64,000 nucleotides of DNA from Microthrixaceae bacterium (GCA_016702505.1 JADJDU010000014.1:66052-130051); one strand, 5' to 3'. Counted from the first letter of the stretch, positions 52,719 through 61,624 are shown. The notes: generated by a model not told the origin, from the letters alone. A program made the numbers and translations.

Positions 52719-53564
52719 TCAGGGGAGGAAGCGGGCGTGGTCGTCGAGCACGCGCAGGACTTCGTCTCGCTCGGCCGATGGGACCCGCAGAACCACCTCG
52801 GGGATCCCGAGTGACTCGTAGTAGCCGAGCTTGTCCGCGTTCGGAAGCGTGCCGAAGGGGACGACGGTCAGCTCGGAGGGGTCTCTTCCCACGTCTTGGG
52901 CGGCTCGGTGGAGGTCGGCCATGGCGTCGGCGACGCCAGCCCCACCGACCGGAATCCAACCGTCGGCGAACTCGGCGATATGGCGGAACAGGATGGGTCC
53001 GGCCGCCCCGCCCACCAGCACCGGTACTCCGGGCCGGCCTCGGACGGTCTGGCGCGGTTTGGGCCACGCCCATGACGGGCTCAGCTTGACGTGGTCACCC
53101 TCGAAGGCGGCGACCTCGTCACCCCAAAGGGCCTGCATGGCCAACACCCGCTCGCGCACCACCGCCCGGCGGGTGGCCTTGGATCCGCCGTGGTCTTCCA
53201 GCTCCTCGATGTTCCATCCGTAGCCGATGCCGAGGTGTATGCGGCCGTCCGAGCAGTGGTCGAGGGTGGCGACCTCTTTGGCGGTGACAATGGGGTCTCG
53301 CTCGGCCAGCAGCGCGATGCCGGTGCCGAGCCGGACCCGGGAGGTGACGGCGCTCATCATGCCCATGACCACGAACGGGTCAAGGGTGCGCTTGTACTCC
53401 TCGGCCAGAGGTTCACCCATCGGTGAGGGGGTTCGGCGGCTGGTGGGGATGTGGGTGTGCTCGGGCACCCAGATCGACGAGAAGCCCCGGTCCTCCACCG
53501 CGCGAGCGAACTCGGCTGGGTCGATCGTTCGGTCGGTCAGGAAGATCGTCACTCCGAGGTCCAC
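52719..53564 (-). CDS. LLM-class F420-type oxidoreductase
   Basis: 281 residues. MDLGVTIFLTDRTIDPAEFARAVEDRGFSSIWVPEHTHIP, VTSRVRLGTGIALLAERDPIVTAKEVATLDHCSDGRIHLGIGYGWNIEELEDHG and GGAAGPILFRHIAEFADGWIPVGG fit the TIGR03619 F420-dependent group. GTG start with TAGCGT (complement of 53573-53578) 8 nt upstream and the regulon palindrome next to it. It shares this operator with the divergent SDR, so it belongs to the regulon; substrate unknown. Confidence 0.88.
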   Translation of the reverse strand: MDLGVTIFLTDRTIDPAEFARAVEDRGFSSIWVPEHTHIPTSRRTPSPMGEPLAEEYKRTLDPFVVMGMMSAVTSRVRLGTGIALLAERDPIVTAKEVATLDHCSDGRIHLGIGYGWNIEELEDHGGSKATRRAVVRERVLAMQALWGDEVAAFEGDHVKLSPSWAWPKPRQTVRGRPGVPVLVGGAAGPILFRHIAEFADGWIPVGGAGVADAMADLHRAAQDVGRDPSELTVVPFGTLPNADKLGYYESLGIPEVVLRVPSAERDEVLRVLDDHARFLP

Positions 53565-53579
53565 GGGACGAGACGCTAA

Positions 53580-53596
53580 TCTGACGGATCGTCAGG
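53580..53596. promoter_or_regulatory. Regulon palindrome, site 12 (divergent LLM / SDR promoter)
   Basis: TCTGACG-GAT-CGTCAGG. It abuts the leaderless -10 of the minus-strand LLM gene and lies 44 bp before the SDR ATG (53641), so one site can control both. Confidence 0.72.
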
Positions 53597-53640
53597 AACC
53601 AGCACCACGCCCACGGGCGGGTGCCCGTCAGAGGAGTCCC

Positions 53641-54555
53641 ATGGGTTCGATCTGTGAGGGTCGCGTTGTCGTAATCACCGGAGCCGGTCGTGGCATCGGC
53701 CGGGGTCACGCCCTGGAGTTCGCCCGGCAGGGAGCCAAGGTGGTGGTAAACGACATCGGAGCCGAACTGGACGGGTCGGGTGGGTCGACGGGCCCGGCCG
53801 GCGAGGTCGTCGAGGAGATCAGGGCCATGGGCGGTGAGGCCGTCGCCAACGGCGACGACATCTCCACCTGGGACGGTGGCGCCAACCTGGTCAAGGCGGC
53901 GATCGATGCCTTCGGTGATCTGCATGTGGTTGTCAACAACGCCGGGGTGGTGCGCGACCGCATGTTCGCCAACGCCACCGAGGACGAGTGGGACCTGACA
54001 ATGCAGGTCCACCTCAAGGGTCACTTCACCACGTCGCGCCACGCCGCTGCCTACTGGCGAGACAAGGCCAAGGCCGGTGAGGCGGTCGACGCCAGGATCA
54101 TCAACACCTCGTCGGGGGCTGGGTTGATGGGCTCGGTGGGTCAGGCCGCATACTCGGCAGCCAAGGGCGGCATCCTCGCCCTCACCCTGGTTCAGGCCGC
54201 GGAGTTGGGCCGCTATGGGATCACGGTCAACGCCCTGGCGCCGGCGGCTCGGACTCGCATGACCGAGCAGGTCTTCGCCTCGACGATGGCCGCCCCCGAT
54301 GACCCGGATGCCTTCGACCCGATGGCCCCCGAGAACGTGGCGCCGCTGGTGGTGTGGTTGGGATCGCCAGACTCGGCCGGTGTCACCGGTCGGGTTTTCG
54401 AGGTCGAGGCCGGAAAGGTGTCGGTTGCCGACGGATGGAACCACGGTCGCGTGATCGACAAGGGCGCTCGCTGGGAACCGATCGAGGTCGGCAACGCCGT
54501 GCTCGAACTGCTGGCCGAGGCACCCACCCCGACCTCGGTCTACGGCGCGGGCTGA
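53641..54555 (+). CDS. SDR dehydrogenase, Rv3548c-like
   Basis: 304 residues. GRVVVITGAGRGIGRGHALEFARQGAKVVVNDIGAELDGSGGS, NNAGVVRDRMFANATEDEWD, VHLKGHFTTSRHAAAYWRDKAKAGEAVDARIINTSSGAGLMGSVGQ and GRVFEVEAGKVSVADGWNHGRVIDKGARWEP match Rv3548c, a KstR2-regulon SDR. SD GAGGAG upstream. Palindrome shared with the LLM gene. Its stop touches the DUF2332 GTG. Confidence 0.88.
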   Translation: MGSICEGRVVVITGAGRGIGRGHALEFARQGAKVVVNDIGAELDGSGGSTGPAGEVVEEIRAMGGEAVANGDDISTWDGGANLVKAAIDAFGDLHVVVNNAGVVRDRMFANATEDEWDLTMQVHLKGHFTTSRHAAAYWRDKAKAGEAVDARIINTSSGAGLMGSVGQAAYSAAKGGILALTLVQAAELGRYGITVNALAPAARTRMTEQVFASTMAAPDDPDAFDPMAPENVAPLVVWLGSPDSAGVTGRVFEVEAGKVSVADGWNHGRVIDKGARWEPIEVGNAVLELLAEAPTPTSVYGAG

Positions 54556-55758
54556 GTGCCACGCGAAGCCGAACCCGTCGATGCCGAACCCGCCAATGCC
54601 GACGAGTTGGCGGCTCGCTTCGACACCTGGGCGAAGGGCGTGGTCCGTAACCTTCCCCTTTATCGCCGGCTCTGCGAAGGAGTTGCTGGCGACCGAGAGG
54701 TGGCGGCCCGGCTCCTGATCTCCCCCCGGCCCGCGCAACGGATCCCGAACCTGCTGTTGGCAGCGGTCCACGATGTGGTGCTGGCTGGTGATCACCATCC
54801 CGATGCCGAGGCGATTCGACGGTGGTACGGGTCGGTCACACCCGAACCATGGGTGGTGGGGCGTGGGGTAGACGACCCCTGGCCCCACTTCCGGGCGCTC
54901 GCCCTCGACCACGAGGTGGTGGCCGAGCGAATCGGGACCTGTTCCACCCAGACCAACGAGGTCGGTCGGTGCGCCCCGCTGCTGGCCGCCCTGGCTGGGG
55001 TGGGGGCTGGAACCACTGGCCGGGGAATCGGACTGGTGGAGATCGGCGCCAGTGCCGGGCTCAACCTGCTGCTCGACCGCTACGGGTACTGCTACACCCG
55101 GTCTCGGGTCGTTCCCGGAACCGGTGACGCGCTCAGCGCCGACGAGTCCGATGGCGAGGCGTTGTGGCTGGCCCCCAACGCGCCGCTGGTGCTCACATGC
55201 GCGCTGCGTGGTCCGTGCACGCCACCGCTTCCGGAGGTGATGCCGGTCATCGACTACCGGGTCGGATTGGACCTCCACCCGGTCGATCCCGGTGAGCGGG
55301 CCCAGGCCCGCTGGCTGGTGGCGTGCCAGTGGCCCGACCAGCCCGAGCGCGTCCATCGGGCCCGCACCGCCATCGCCCTGTCTCACGGTCGACGACCCCG
55401 GGTGGTCGTCGGGGACGCCGTGGATGGCCTGGCCGAGCTAGTGCGCTCGGTCCCCGACGGCTCCCTGCCGGTGGTGGTGGCGACGTGGGTGCTCTCCTAC
55501 ATCGGTCCCGATCGGCAACGAGACCTGATGGCGGTGTTGGGCGAGCTGGCGACCGAGAGAGACCTCAGCTTCGTGTACTCCGAACAGCCGGAGTTGGTGC
55601 CCGGTCTGGGGGTGCCGCCTCGTCCCGATGGTAGGCCCGACGGTACAGCCACCGCCCTCGTGCGGATCGACTGGCGCGGTGGTGAGGGTGTCGAACACCG
55701 TCTCGGTGATCAACACCCTCACGGCACCTGGTTGGAGTGGCTCGGCCCCCAGCGGTGA
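54556..55758 (+). CDS. DUF2332 protein
   Basis: 400 residues. DTWAKGVVRNLPLYRRLCEGVAGDREVAARLL, STQTNEVGRCAPLLAAL, LVEIGASAGLNLLLDRYGYCY and VVVATWVLSYIGPDRQRDL are DUF2332 hallmarks; the GASAGLN loop suggests a nucleotide- or SAM-type fold. Unknown function. GTG start immediately after the SDR stop. Confidence 0.82.
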   Translation: MPREAEPVDAEPANADELAARFDTWAKGVVRNLPLYRRLCEGVAGDREVAARLLISPRPAQRIPNLLLAAVHDVVLAGDHHPDAEAIRRWYGSVTPEPWVVGRGVDDPWPHFRALALDHEVVAERIGTCSTQTNEVGRCAPLLAALAGVGAGTTGRGIGLVEIGASAGLNLLLDRYGYCYTRSRVVPGTGDALSADESDGEALWLAPNAPLVLTCALRGPCTPPLPEVMPVIDYRVGLDLHPVDPGERAQARWLVACQWPDQPERVHRARTAIALSHGRRPRVVVGDAVDGLAELVRSVPDGSLPVVVATWVLSYIGPDRQRDLMAVLGELATERDLSFVYSEQPELVPGLGVPPRPDGRPDGTATALVRIDWRGGEGVEHRLGDQHPHGTWLEWLGPQR

Positions 55759-55770
55759 CCGACCCGAGGG

Positions 55771-57003
55771 TCAGCGGCCGGTGTCGGAGCCGATGCCAGC
55801 GGTGGACCCAGCGCCCGTGGTGGACCCGGTAGCGGTGCCCGTGGTGGTGGTTGGGGCTGACTCCACCGTGCTGGTAGTGGTGGGACCGGTGGCCGGGAAG
55901 GTGGTGGTGGTCGTCGAGGGTGCCAAGGTGGTGGGGGGCACCGTCTCGGCACCGGGTTCAGGGGTGGCGAACAACAGCCTCACCGGCTCGGGCAAGGGTG
56001 CCGTGGTTCCTTCGGGAACCCCGATCCCGGTGGCGCGTAGCTCACAGTTCGTGCCACAACGGATCTCGGCGCCGTCGACCAGAATGCTGGAGTTCAGCAC
56101 CAGTTCGACGTCGACCCTTCCGCCCTGGTCGGCGGCTCCATCGAAGACCGTCTGGCACTGCTCAACTCCGTCTCCACCGGTGAAGCACTGTTGCAGTCTC
56201 ACCATTCGTTGGGCGACCCACCCGGTCACGGAGATGGGGGTCGGCCGTCCGGGCGACAGGCCGGTGTCGGCGCCGGCCACGCTCAGGGCCGGAACCTCGA
56301 ACTCGGGTGCCCCTTCGAAGTTGATGTAGGCACCTCCCGACCGGTCGTAGTCCGAGATCGCACCCATACCCAGAAGGCAGCGTTCGGCGGCGGCGGCGCA
56401 GTCCACCCGGCCGAATCCCGGTGTCTCGATGAAGCGCCTAACCGTCACCTCGGCCACCACGTTGCCCTGGGCATCGGCGGTGACGTACTGGACCGTGCTG
56501 AAACCGGAGTCGATGCCGAGATCGCAGGCATCTACACCAGCGTTGAGCGTGTCGGCTTCGGCGGCACAGTGCACCACCCCGAGTGAGTCGTCGGGGTTGA
56601 AGCCACGGCCGTAGATGGTGACGGTGTCACCGTCTCTCAGTCCGCTCTGGGGGGTGGCTCCCACCGGCAGGCGCCAGGAGGCCTTGCCGTCGATGGCAGA
56701 TCCGGGCAGGTTCTCGAGCAGAGCTCGCTGATCCTCGGTGCTCATCTCCTTGATTTCGCCGTCGTGGCCGTCGCCGACCCGGTTCGTGGTGAGCGACATC
56801 AGTCCCGCCCCTCCGACCAGCGCCACCAGCACCACGGCCGCGGCTGCCAGTCGGGCTCGAACCTGCTCTGAGCGTTGACGCTGGGCCCGGGTGGCGAGGT
56901 TGCGCCGGGCACCGGCGACGTCGGGGTCACCGACCTGGTGGATAAGTGAGGACCGTGCCTGCCGGGCCCGGTTGGCGATCGGATCGGACGGATCGTGGCT
57001 CAT
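55771..57003 (-). CDS. Membrane protein paired with an ECF sigma factor (possible anti-sigma)
   Basis: 410 residues. N-terminal cytoplasmic part (about 1-50) with helices suited to sigma binding, one helix (53-72), then an extracytoplasmic region with neocarzinostatin-like units (TVTIYGRGFNPDDSLGVVHC, CDLGIDSGFSTVQYVTADAQGNVV) and a Thr/Ser-rich tail. It overlaps the sigma gene by four bases, as anti-sigma factors often do, but the zinc-type ZAS motif is not seen. Confidence 0.65.
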   Translation of the reverse strand: MSHDPSDPIANRARQARSSLIHQVGDPDVAGARRNLATRAQRQRSEQVRARLAAAAVVLVALVGGAGLMSLTTNRVGDGHDGEIKEMSTEDQRALLENLPGSAIDGKASWRLPVGATPQSGLRDGDTVTIYGRGFNPDDSLGVVHCAAEADTLNAGVDACDLGIDSGFSTVQYVTADAQGNVVAEVTVRRFIETPGFGRVDCAAAAERCLLGMGAISDYDRSGGAYINFEGAPEFEVPALSVAGADTGLSPGRPTPISVTGWVAQRMVRLQQCFTGGDGVEQCQTVFDGAADQGGRVDVELVLNSSILVDGAEIRCGTNCELRATGIGVPEGTTAPLPEPVRLLFATPEPGAETVPPTTLAPSTTTTTFPATGPTTTSTVESAPTTTTGTATGSTTGAGSTAGIGSDTGR

Positions 57004-57554
57004 GATGCCTCCTCGGACAGTCGCAGAGCTTGGGCCAGGTTGGCCCGACCTTTGTGGAGCAACGCCTTGGCTGTTCCTTCGGCGCAGTCGAGGACGGCGG
57101 CAACGTCAGCGACGGCGCGGTCCTCGAGGTAGTAGAGGGTGATGGCGGCAGCCTGGCGGCTCGGGAGACGACGGACCTGAGCCCAGAACTCGTCGCCGCC
57201 GTCGTCGACGCCGAGGCGAACCTCCCACGCTGGGCGTTCGCCGGCGAGGCGGGCCATGGCTCGTTGTTCGGAGCGCTTGCGGGCCCGATTGTTGTGGGCC
57301 AGGTTGATGGCCACCCGTCGAAGCCAGGCGGCCGGTTTGTCGTAGCGGGAGATCCGGGCCCAACGCTGGTGGGCCTTGACCATGGCCTCTTGAGCCAGAT
57401 CCTCGGCCACCATCCGGTTGCCGGTGAGAGCGGTCAGCATGGCGACTAGGCCGCGGTATTCGGTGGCGAAGAATTCGTCGAAGTCGGCCACCACCACCTC
57501 TAGCAACGGACCGTCGGCCCCAGGATCGGGGAGGGTGGTGGGAAGGTCGGTCAT
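57000..57554 (-). CDS. ECF RNA polymerase sigma factor (SigE-like group)
   Basis: 184 residues. Region 2 (FDEFFATEYRGLVAMLTALTGNRMVAEDLAQEAMVKAHQRW) and region 4 (RRLPSRQAAAITLYYLEDRAVADVAAVLDCAEGTAKALLHKGRANLAQAL). ATG 57554 is chosen over upstream starts. Overlaps the membrane protein gene, its probable regulator. Target promoters unknown. Confidence 0.85.
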   Translation of the reverse strand: MTDLPTTLPDPGADGPLLEVVVADFDEFFATEYRGLVAMLTALTGNRMVAEDLAQEAMVKAHQRWARISRYDKPAAWLRRVAINLAHNNRARKRSEQRAMARLAGERPAWEVRLGVDDGGDEFWAQVRRLPSRQAAAITLYYLEDRAVADVAAVLDCAEGTAKALLHKGRANLAQALRLSEEAS

Positions 57555-57666
57555 CGTAGAGGTGGGGGTGACGGAGACTCGGTGGAGGTCTGGCGTCTGA
57601 ACGTACACACCACATACACAGGTGAGGGCGGTCCCCGGTTTACCCGGGTCTCAGGTTCTGCCAAGA

Positions 57667-57683
57667 TCTGACACCCCGTCAGA
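57667..57683. promoter_or_regulatory. Regulon palindrome, site 13 (before the thiolase)
   Basis: TCTGACA-CCC-CGTCAGA, one mismatch. Lies 37 bp before GTG 57721 or 4 bp before ATG 57688. Confidence 0.68.
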
Positions 57684-57720
57684 TCGAATGGCTTCGGCCA
57701 TCGCGACCATTGGAGACCCC

Positions 57721-58881
57721 GTGCCCACCGATGTAGTCATCGTCAGCGCCGCCCGCACCCCGATCGCCACCGCCTACAAGGGTTCGCTCACCGGTGTCGA
57801 TGCGTTCACCTTGGCCGAGGTAGCGGTAGGTGCCGCCGTGTCGCGTTCGGGGATCCCGGTCGGTGAGATCGAGGACATGGGATTCGGCGAGTCCTTCCAG
57901 GGTGGCGGCAACATCGGCCGCAACGTCGCCGTGCGCCTCGGGCTGACCGGCCTCCCCTCGGTGGCCACCCAGCGGTGGTGCGCCTCGGGCATGGCCGGCA
58001 CCCAGTGGGTGGCGGCCAACATCGCCGCTGGCATGGTCGATGTGGGCATCGGCGGTGGCACCGAGTCGATGTCCACCGCTCCGGGTACCTCCAAGCCCGG
58101 TCCCGATGGGACTCCCGCCTTCTGGCTGTCTCCCGGCAACCCCGAAACCGCGGAGGCCCCGCCGTTCAACATGGCGCTCACCGTGGGCGACAACACCGCT
58201 CGCATCGCCGGCGTGACTAGAGAACAGGCCGACGCCTGGGCGTTCGAGTCCCACCAGCGAGCAATCCGAGCCATCGACGAAGGCCGTTTCGACAACGAGA
58301 TCGTTCCGGTGACCTTGGCTGGCGGCAGCACGTTCTCGGTGGACGAGCACCCCCGGCGCAACTCCAGCCTGGACAAGTTGGCCTCACTCCCGCTGCTGAA
58401 CCCCGACGTCGACGGTGCGGTGACCACCGCGGGTAACTCGTCAGGCCTCAACGACGCGGCCGCGGCGCTGGTGCTGTGCAGCCGTGGTTATGCCGATGCC
58501 CACGGACTGAAGCCGCTGGCCGCCATCCGCGGATGGGCTTCGGCCGGCGTGGACCCTGTGGAGACCGGCCTTGCCCCCACCCATGCTCTGCCCAAGGCGT
58601 TGTCGCGGGCGGGAATTGCCATCTCGGACCTGCAGAGCGTGGAGATCAACGAGGCGTTCGCGTCCATGGCGGTGGCATCCACCCGCATATTGGGGCTCGA
58701 CCCCGAGATCGTGAACGTGAACGGCTCGGGTTGTTCGCTCGGCCATCCGATCGGGTGCACCGGTGCCCGCATGATCGTCACGATGGTCAACGAGCTGATC
58801 CGCACCGATGCCCAATGGGGCGCGGTCGCCATGTGCGCCGCCGGTGGCATGGGATCAGCCACCATCATCGAACGGGTCTGA
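57721..58881 (+). CDS. Acetyl-CoA acetyltransferase-type thiolase
   Basis: 386 residues. DVVIVSAARTPIATAYKGSL, RWCASGMAGTQ (nucleophile Cys), VNGSGCSLGHPIGCTGARM and MCAAGGMGSATIIERV give the full catalytic set. Not a FadA6 paralogue; a FadA-type thiolase for short acyl-CoA is likely. GTG 57721 has GGAGA 5 nt upstream; ATG 57688 is an alternative. A regulon palindrome precedes it. Confidence 0.86.
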   Translation: MPTDVVIVSAARTPIATAYKGSLTGVDAFTLAEVAVGAAVSRSGIPVGEIEDMGFGESFQGGGNIGRNVAVRLGLTGLPSVATQRWCASGMAGTQWVAANIAAGMVDVGIGGGTESMSTAPGTSKPGPDGTPAFWLSPGNPETAEAPPFNMALTVGDNTARIAGVTREQADAWAFESHQRAIRAIDEGRFDNEIVPVTLAGGSTFSVDEHPRRNSSLDKLASLPLLNPDVDGAVTTAGNSSGLNDAAAALVLCSRGYADAHGLKPLAAIRGWASAGVDPVETGLAPTHALPKALSRAGIAISDLQSVEINEAFASMAVASTRILGLDPEIVNVNGSGCSLGHPIGCTGARMIVTMVNELIRTDAQWGAVAMCAAGGMGSATIIERV

Positions 58882-58945
58882 CGGCTGGCGACGACCAGCA
58901 GAAGAACCGGCCCGGCAACCGGGCGTTCGCCTCAGGTTGGCGCGG

Positions 58946-59683
58946 TCAGGCCAGGTGAAGACCACATTCGGACTTCTCTTTGCCGCGCCAGCGGCCTGAC
59001 CTCGGGTCCTCTCCTTCGGCCACGGGAGTGGTGCAGGGCTCACATCCGATGGAGGGGTAACCCCGCAACGTGAGGGGGTTGACGATGATGTCGTTGTCTC
59101 GGATGTACGCGTCTACATCCTCGTTGGTCCAGGTGGCGATGGGGCTCACCTTCACCAACCCGCGTAGGTCTCGGGAGACGATGGGGGCGTTGGCCCGACT
59201 CTCGGCTTCGGCGCGCCGCAGGCCGCTCATCCAGGCCGCCTTGCCGGCCAAGGCCCGGTCGAGTTGTCCGACCTTGACCGCCGAGCAGCAGTTCTCGGGG
59301 TCGGCTTCCCACAACTCCTCTTGCTGGCGGGCAACGGTCATCATCCGCAGGTTCAGCCCGTAGTGGCGACGTACCTCCTCCACCGTTTCGAGCGTTTCGG
59401 GGAAGTGGTAGCCGGTGTCGATGAAGATCACCTCGATGGCGGGATCCACCTTGATGGCCAAGTCGATCAGCACCGCGTCGGTCATCGAAGCGGTCATGGC
59501 CAGGTGAGGTGAGAAGTTCTCGACAGCCCAGCGGATCACCTTGGTGGCCGACACCTTCTCCAGCTCACGACTGATCTCGGCCAGTTCCTCGTCGGTGTAG
59601 ACGGGTCGGGACGTGTCTATGAGGTTGAGTCGGTTGCCGTTGGTGGTGGCGATGCTACGGATCGAAGACTCGGTGATGCTCAT
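58946..59683 (-). CDS. cysH: Adenylyl-sulfate (APS) reductase CysH
   Basis: 245 residues. Four-Fe-four-S ligands Cys132-Cys133 (ENCCSAVKV) and Cys214/Cys217 (GCEPCTTP) identify the APS-using (not PAPS) type; catalytic Cys240 lies in SECGLH. Reduces APS to sulfite. ATG shares a base with the sir stop, forming a sulfate-assimilation operon. Confidence 0.93.
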   Translation of the reverse strand: MSITESSIRSIATTNGNRLNLIDTSRPVYTDEELAEISRELEKVSATKVIRWAVENFSPHLAMTASMTDAVLIDLAIKVDPAIEVIFIDTGYHFPETLETVEEVRRHYGLNLRMMTVARQQEELWEADPENCCSAVKVGQLDRALAGKAAWMSGLRRAEAESRANAPIVSRDLRGLVKVSPIATWTNEDVDAYIRDNDIIVNPLTLRGYPSIGCEPCTTPVAEGEDPRSGRWRGKEKSECGLHLA

Positions 59684-61482
59684 CAGGTGGCGCACTCCGA
59701 CTCGCCGGTCTCGGCCACGTAGGGCCCGGTCTCGCCGTAGTCGACGTAGAAGTCGGGGGCGGCGTCGGGGGTGGGGAACTCGTCGAGCTCCTTCAGCTCC
59801 GCGGCCAGGGTCGACACTCCACCGGATCGGTCGATCCAGCCTCGGAACGACTCGCCGGCCTGGCGCTCGTCGTTGAAGCGCCGGACCACACGGGCGGCCG
59901 CCTCGGGAGCGTTCTTGGCGGGAAGCCTAAGCGCTCGCTCACCAAAGTGGATCTGAGCCTCGCCCACATAGCCGCCCAGAAGCATGGTGTAGCCGGGGGC
60001 CGATTGGCCGTGGGCTCGACGTTCGGCACCGGAGAACCCGATGTCGGCGATGTGGTGCTGGCCGCACGAGTTGGTGCAGCCCGAGATGTTGAAGCGGATG
60101 CCACCGACCTCCGACAGGCCTTCTTCGTCCAGCCTGGTGCTGATGGCGTCGGCCAGGCCCCGGGACTGGGTGACGGCCAGGTTGCAGGTGTCGGCGCCAG
60201 GGCAGGCCACCACGTCTCGGGCCAACTCGGCCCCCGGCTCGGCCATCCCTATGGTCTGGAGTCGGCTGAACAGGACGGGGAGCTGCTCTTCGGTGAGGTC
60301 CCGGAAGGCCAGGTTCTGACGGTTGGTGATCCGCACCGTGGCGTTCAGCTCCCGCTGGATCGACGCCAACGCCCGGAAGTTGGCCGAGGTGATGTCTCCG
60401 AGCTTGGCGTAGGCGATGGCCGAAACCGTGCCCTTGGCCCGTCCTCGCACGACGTTGCCTTCGTCCCAGCGGGTGTACGGGTCAGCCGAGCGGATGCTGA
60501 CCGGGGTGCCCTGGCCGATGGCGGTGATCTCGATCTGATCGTCGGCGCCGGCCGGCTCGTCACCGGCCTCGAGCACCTCGGCGGGGATACCACCCGGCCA
60601 CGACGAGGAGGCCAGAAGGAAGCGGCGTTCCTTGAGGATCCGGCGCTGGGTCTCTTCCCATCCCAGCTTCTGGACGACCCACTTCATCCGGGCGCGGAGC
60701 TTGTTGTCTCGTTCACCGGTCGCGTTGAACACCCGTACCACCGACTCGATGGTGGCCAGCAGGTCTTCTCGGCTGGTGAAGTCCTCTAGGGCCATGGCCG
60801 GGAACGGGTTGGCGCCGAGGCCGCCGGCCACGAAAACCCGGAACCCAGCCTCGGTGGAGCCATCTTCGAGGGTGCGGGTGGTGGCGATCACCCCGACGTC
60901 GTTGAACATGGCCTGACCGCAGTCGGTCTCACAGCCCGAGAAGTTGATCTTGAACTTGCGGGGGAGGCGCTGGTTCAGCGGGTTGCGCAAGAAGTGCCGG
61001 TAGGCGGCTTCGGCCCATGCGCTGATGTCGAGCTGCTCTTTCGGGCAGGCGCCAGCGAGGTGGCAACCCATGACGTTGCGCACGGCGTCACCGCACGCCT
61101 CGCGGCTGGTGAGCCCGACCGAGGCCAGGTCTCGCATGACATCGGGTATCCGCTCCAACTCGACGAAGTGGAACTGGACGTTCTGTCGAGTGGTGAGGTG
61201 ACCCCAACCCCGGGAGTACTCATCGGCGATGTGGGCCATCATGTCGAGCTGCTCGGGGGTGATGCCGCCGCCGGGCAGCTTCACCCGCACCATCTGGTTG
61301 TGCCCACCCTGGCGCTGTCCGTAGATGCCGTTGTGGAGCCGGAACACCCGGAACACGTCTTCATCGATCTCGCCGGCGAGGTAGCCGGCCAGCACCCGCT
61401 CGAACTTGTCGATGTCGGCCTGCTGGCCGGGGTCTACGGGGACGGGCGATACGGGAGCGATCGTGGACTCTCGTTGGAGCAT
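59683..61482 (-). CDS. sir: Ferredoxin-type sulfite reductase (siroheme)
   Basis: 599 residues. Siroheme/4Fe-4S cysteines Cys427, Cys433 (CPGADTCNLAVTQ), Cys469, Cys473 (GCTNSCGQHH). Two pseudo-symmetrical nitrite/sulfite reductase halves; N-terminal YGQRQGGHNQMVRVKLPGGGI. Operon mate of cysH, so sulfite rather than nitrite is the likely substrate, reduced to sulfide. Confidence 0.9.
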   Translation of the reverse strand: MLQRESTIAPVSPVPVDPGQQADIDKFERVLAGYLAGEIDEDVFRVFRLHNGIYGQRQGGHNQMVRVKLPGGGITPEQLDMMAHIADEYSRGWGHLTTRQNVQFHFVELERIPDVMRDLASVGLTSREACGDAVRNVMGCHLAGACPKEQLDISAWAEAAYRHFLRNPLNQRLPRKFKINFSGCETDCGQAMFNDVGVIATTRTLEDGSTEAGFRVFVAGGLGANPFPAMALEDFTSREDLLATIESVVRVFNATGERDNKLRARMKWVVQKLGWEETQRRILKERRFLLASSSWPGGIPAEVLEAGDEPAGADDQIEITAIGQGTPVSIRSADPYTRWDEGNVVRGRAKGTVSAIAYAKLGDITSANFRALASIQRELNATVRITNRQNLAFRDLTEEQLPVLFSRLQTIGMAEPGAELARDVVACPGADTCNLAVTQSRGLADAISTRLDEEGLSEVGGIRFNISGCTNSCGQHHIADIGFSGAERRAHGQSAPGYTMLLGGYVGEAQIHFGERALRLPAKNAPEAAARVVRRFNDERQAGESFRGWIDRSGGVSTLAAELKELDEFPTPDAAPDFYVDYGETGPYVAETGESECAT

Positions 61483-61526
61483 GGGGATGACCCTTCGGTG
61501 GGACCGCCTGAAATACGACTCAGGAG

Positions 61527-61570
61527 GTCAACAATACCTCTACGATCGCAAAAGCTGACCACTCAGGTCA
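61527..61570. promoter_or_regulatory. Repeat/palindrome upstream of sir-cysH
   Basis: TGACC-ACTCA-GGTCA (61556-61570) is a perfect 5-bp-arm palindrome. A related ACTCAGGAGGTCAA lies at about 61528-61541. They stand 45-90 bp upstream of the sir start, where a sulfur regulator could bind. No named motif recognised. The rest of the 142-bp gap to the DAHP synthase gene is featureless to me. Confidence 0.45.
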
Positions 61571-61624
61571 AGAATGCCGACCGATGTCACCGATGGGCCT
61601 GTCCCCGCCGACCGAAAGGTGAGA

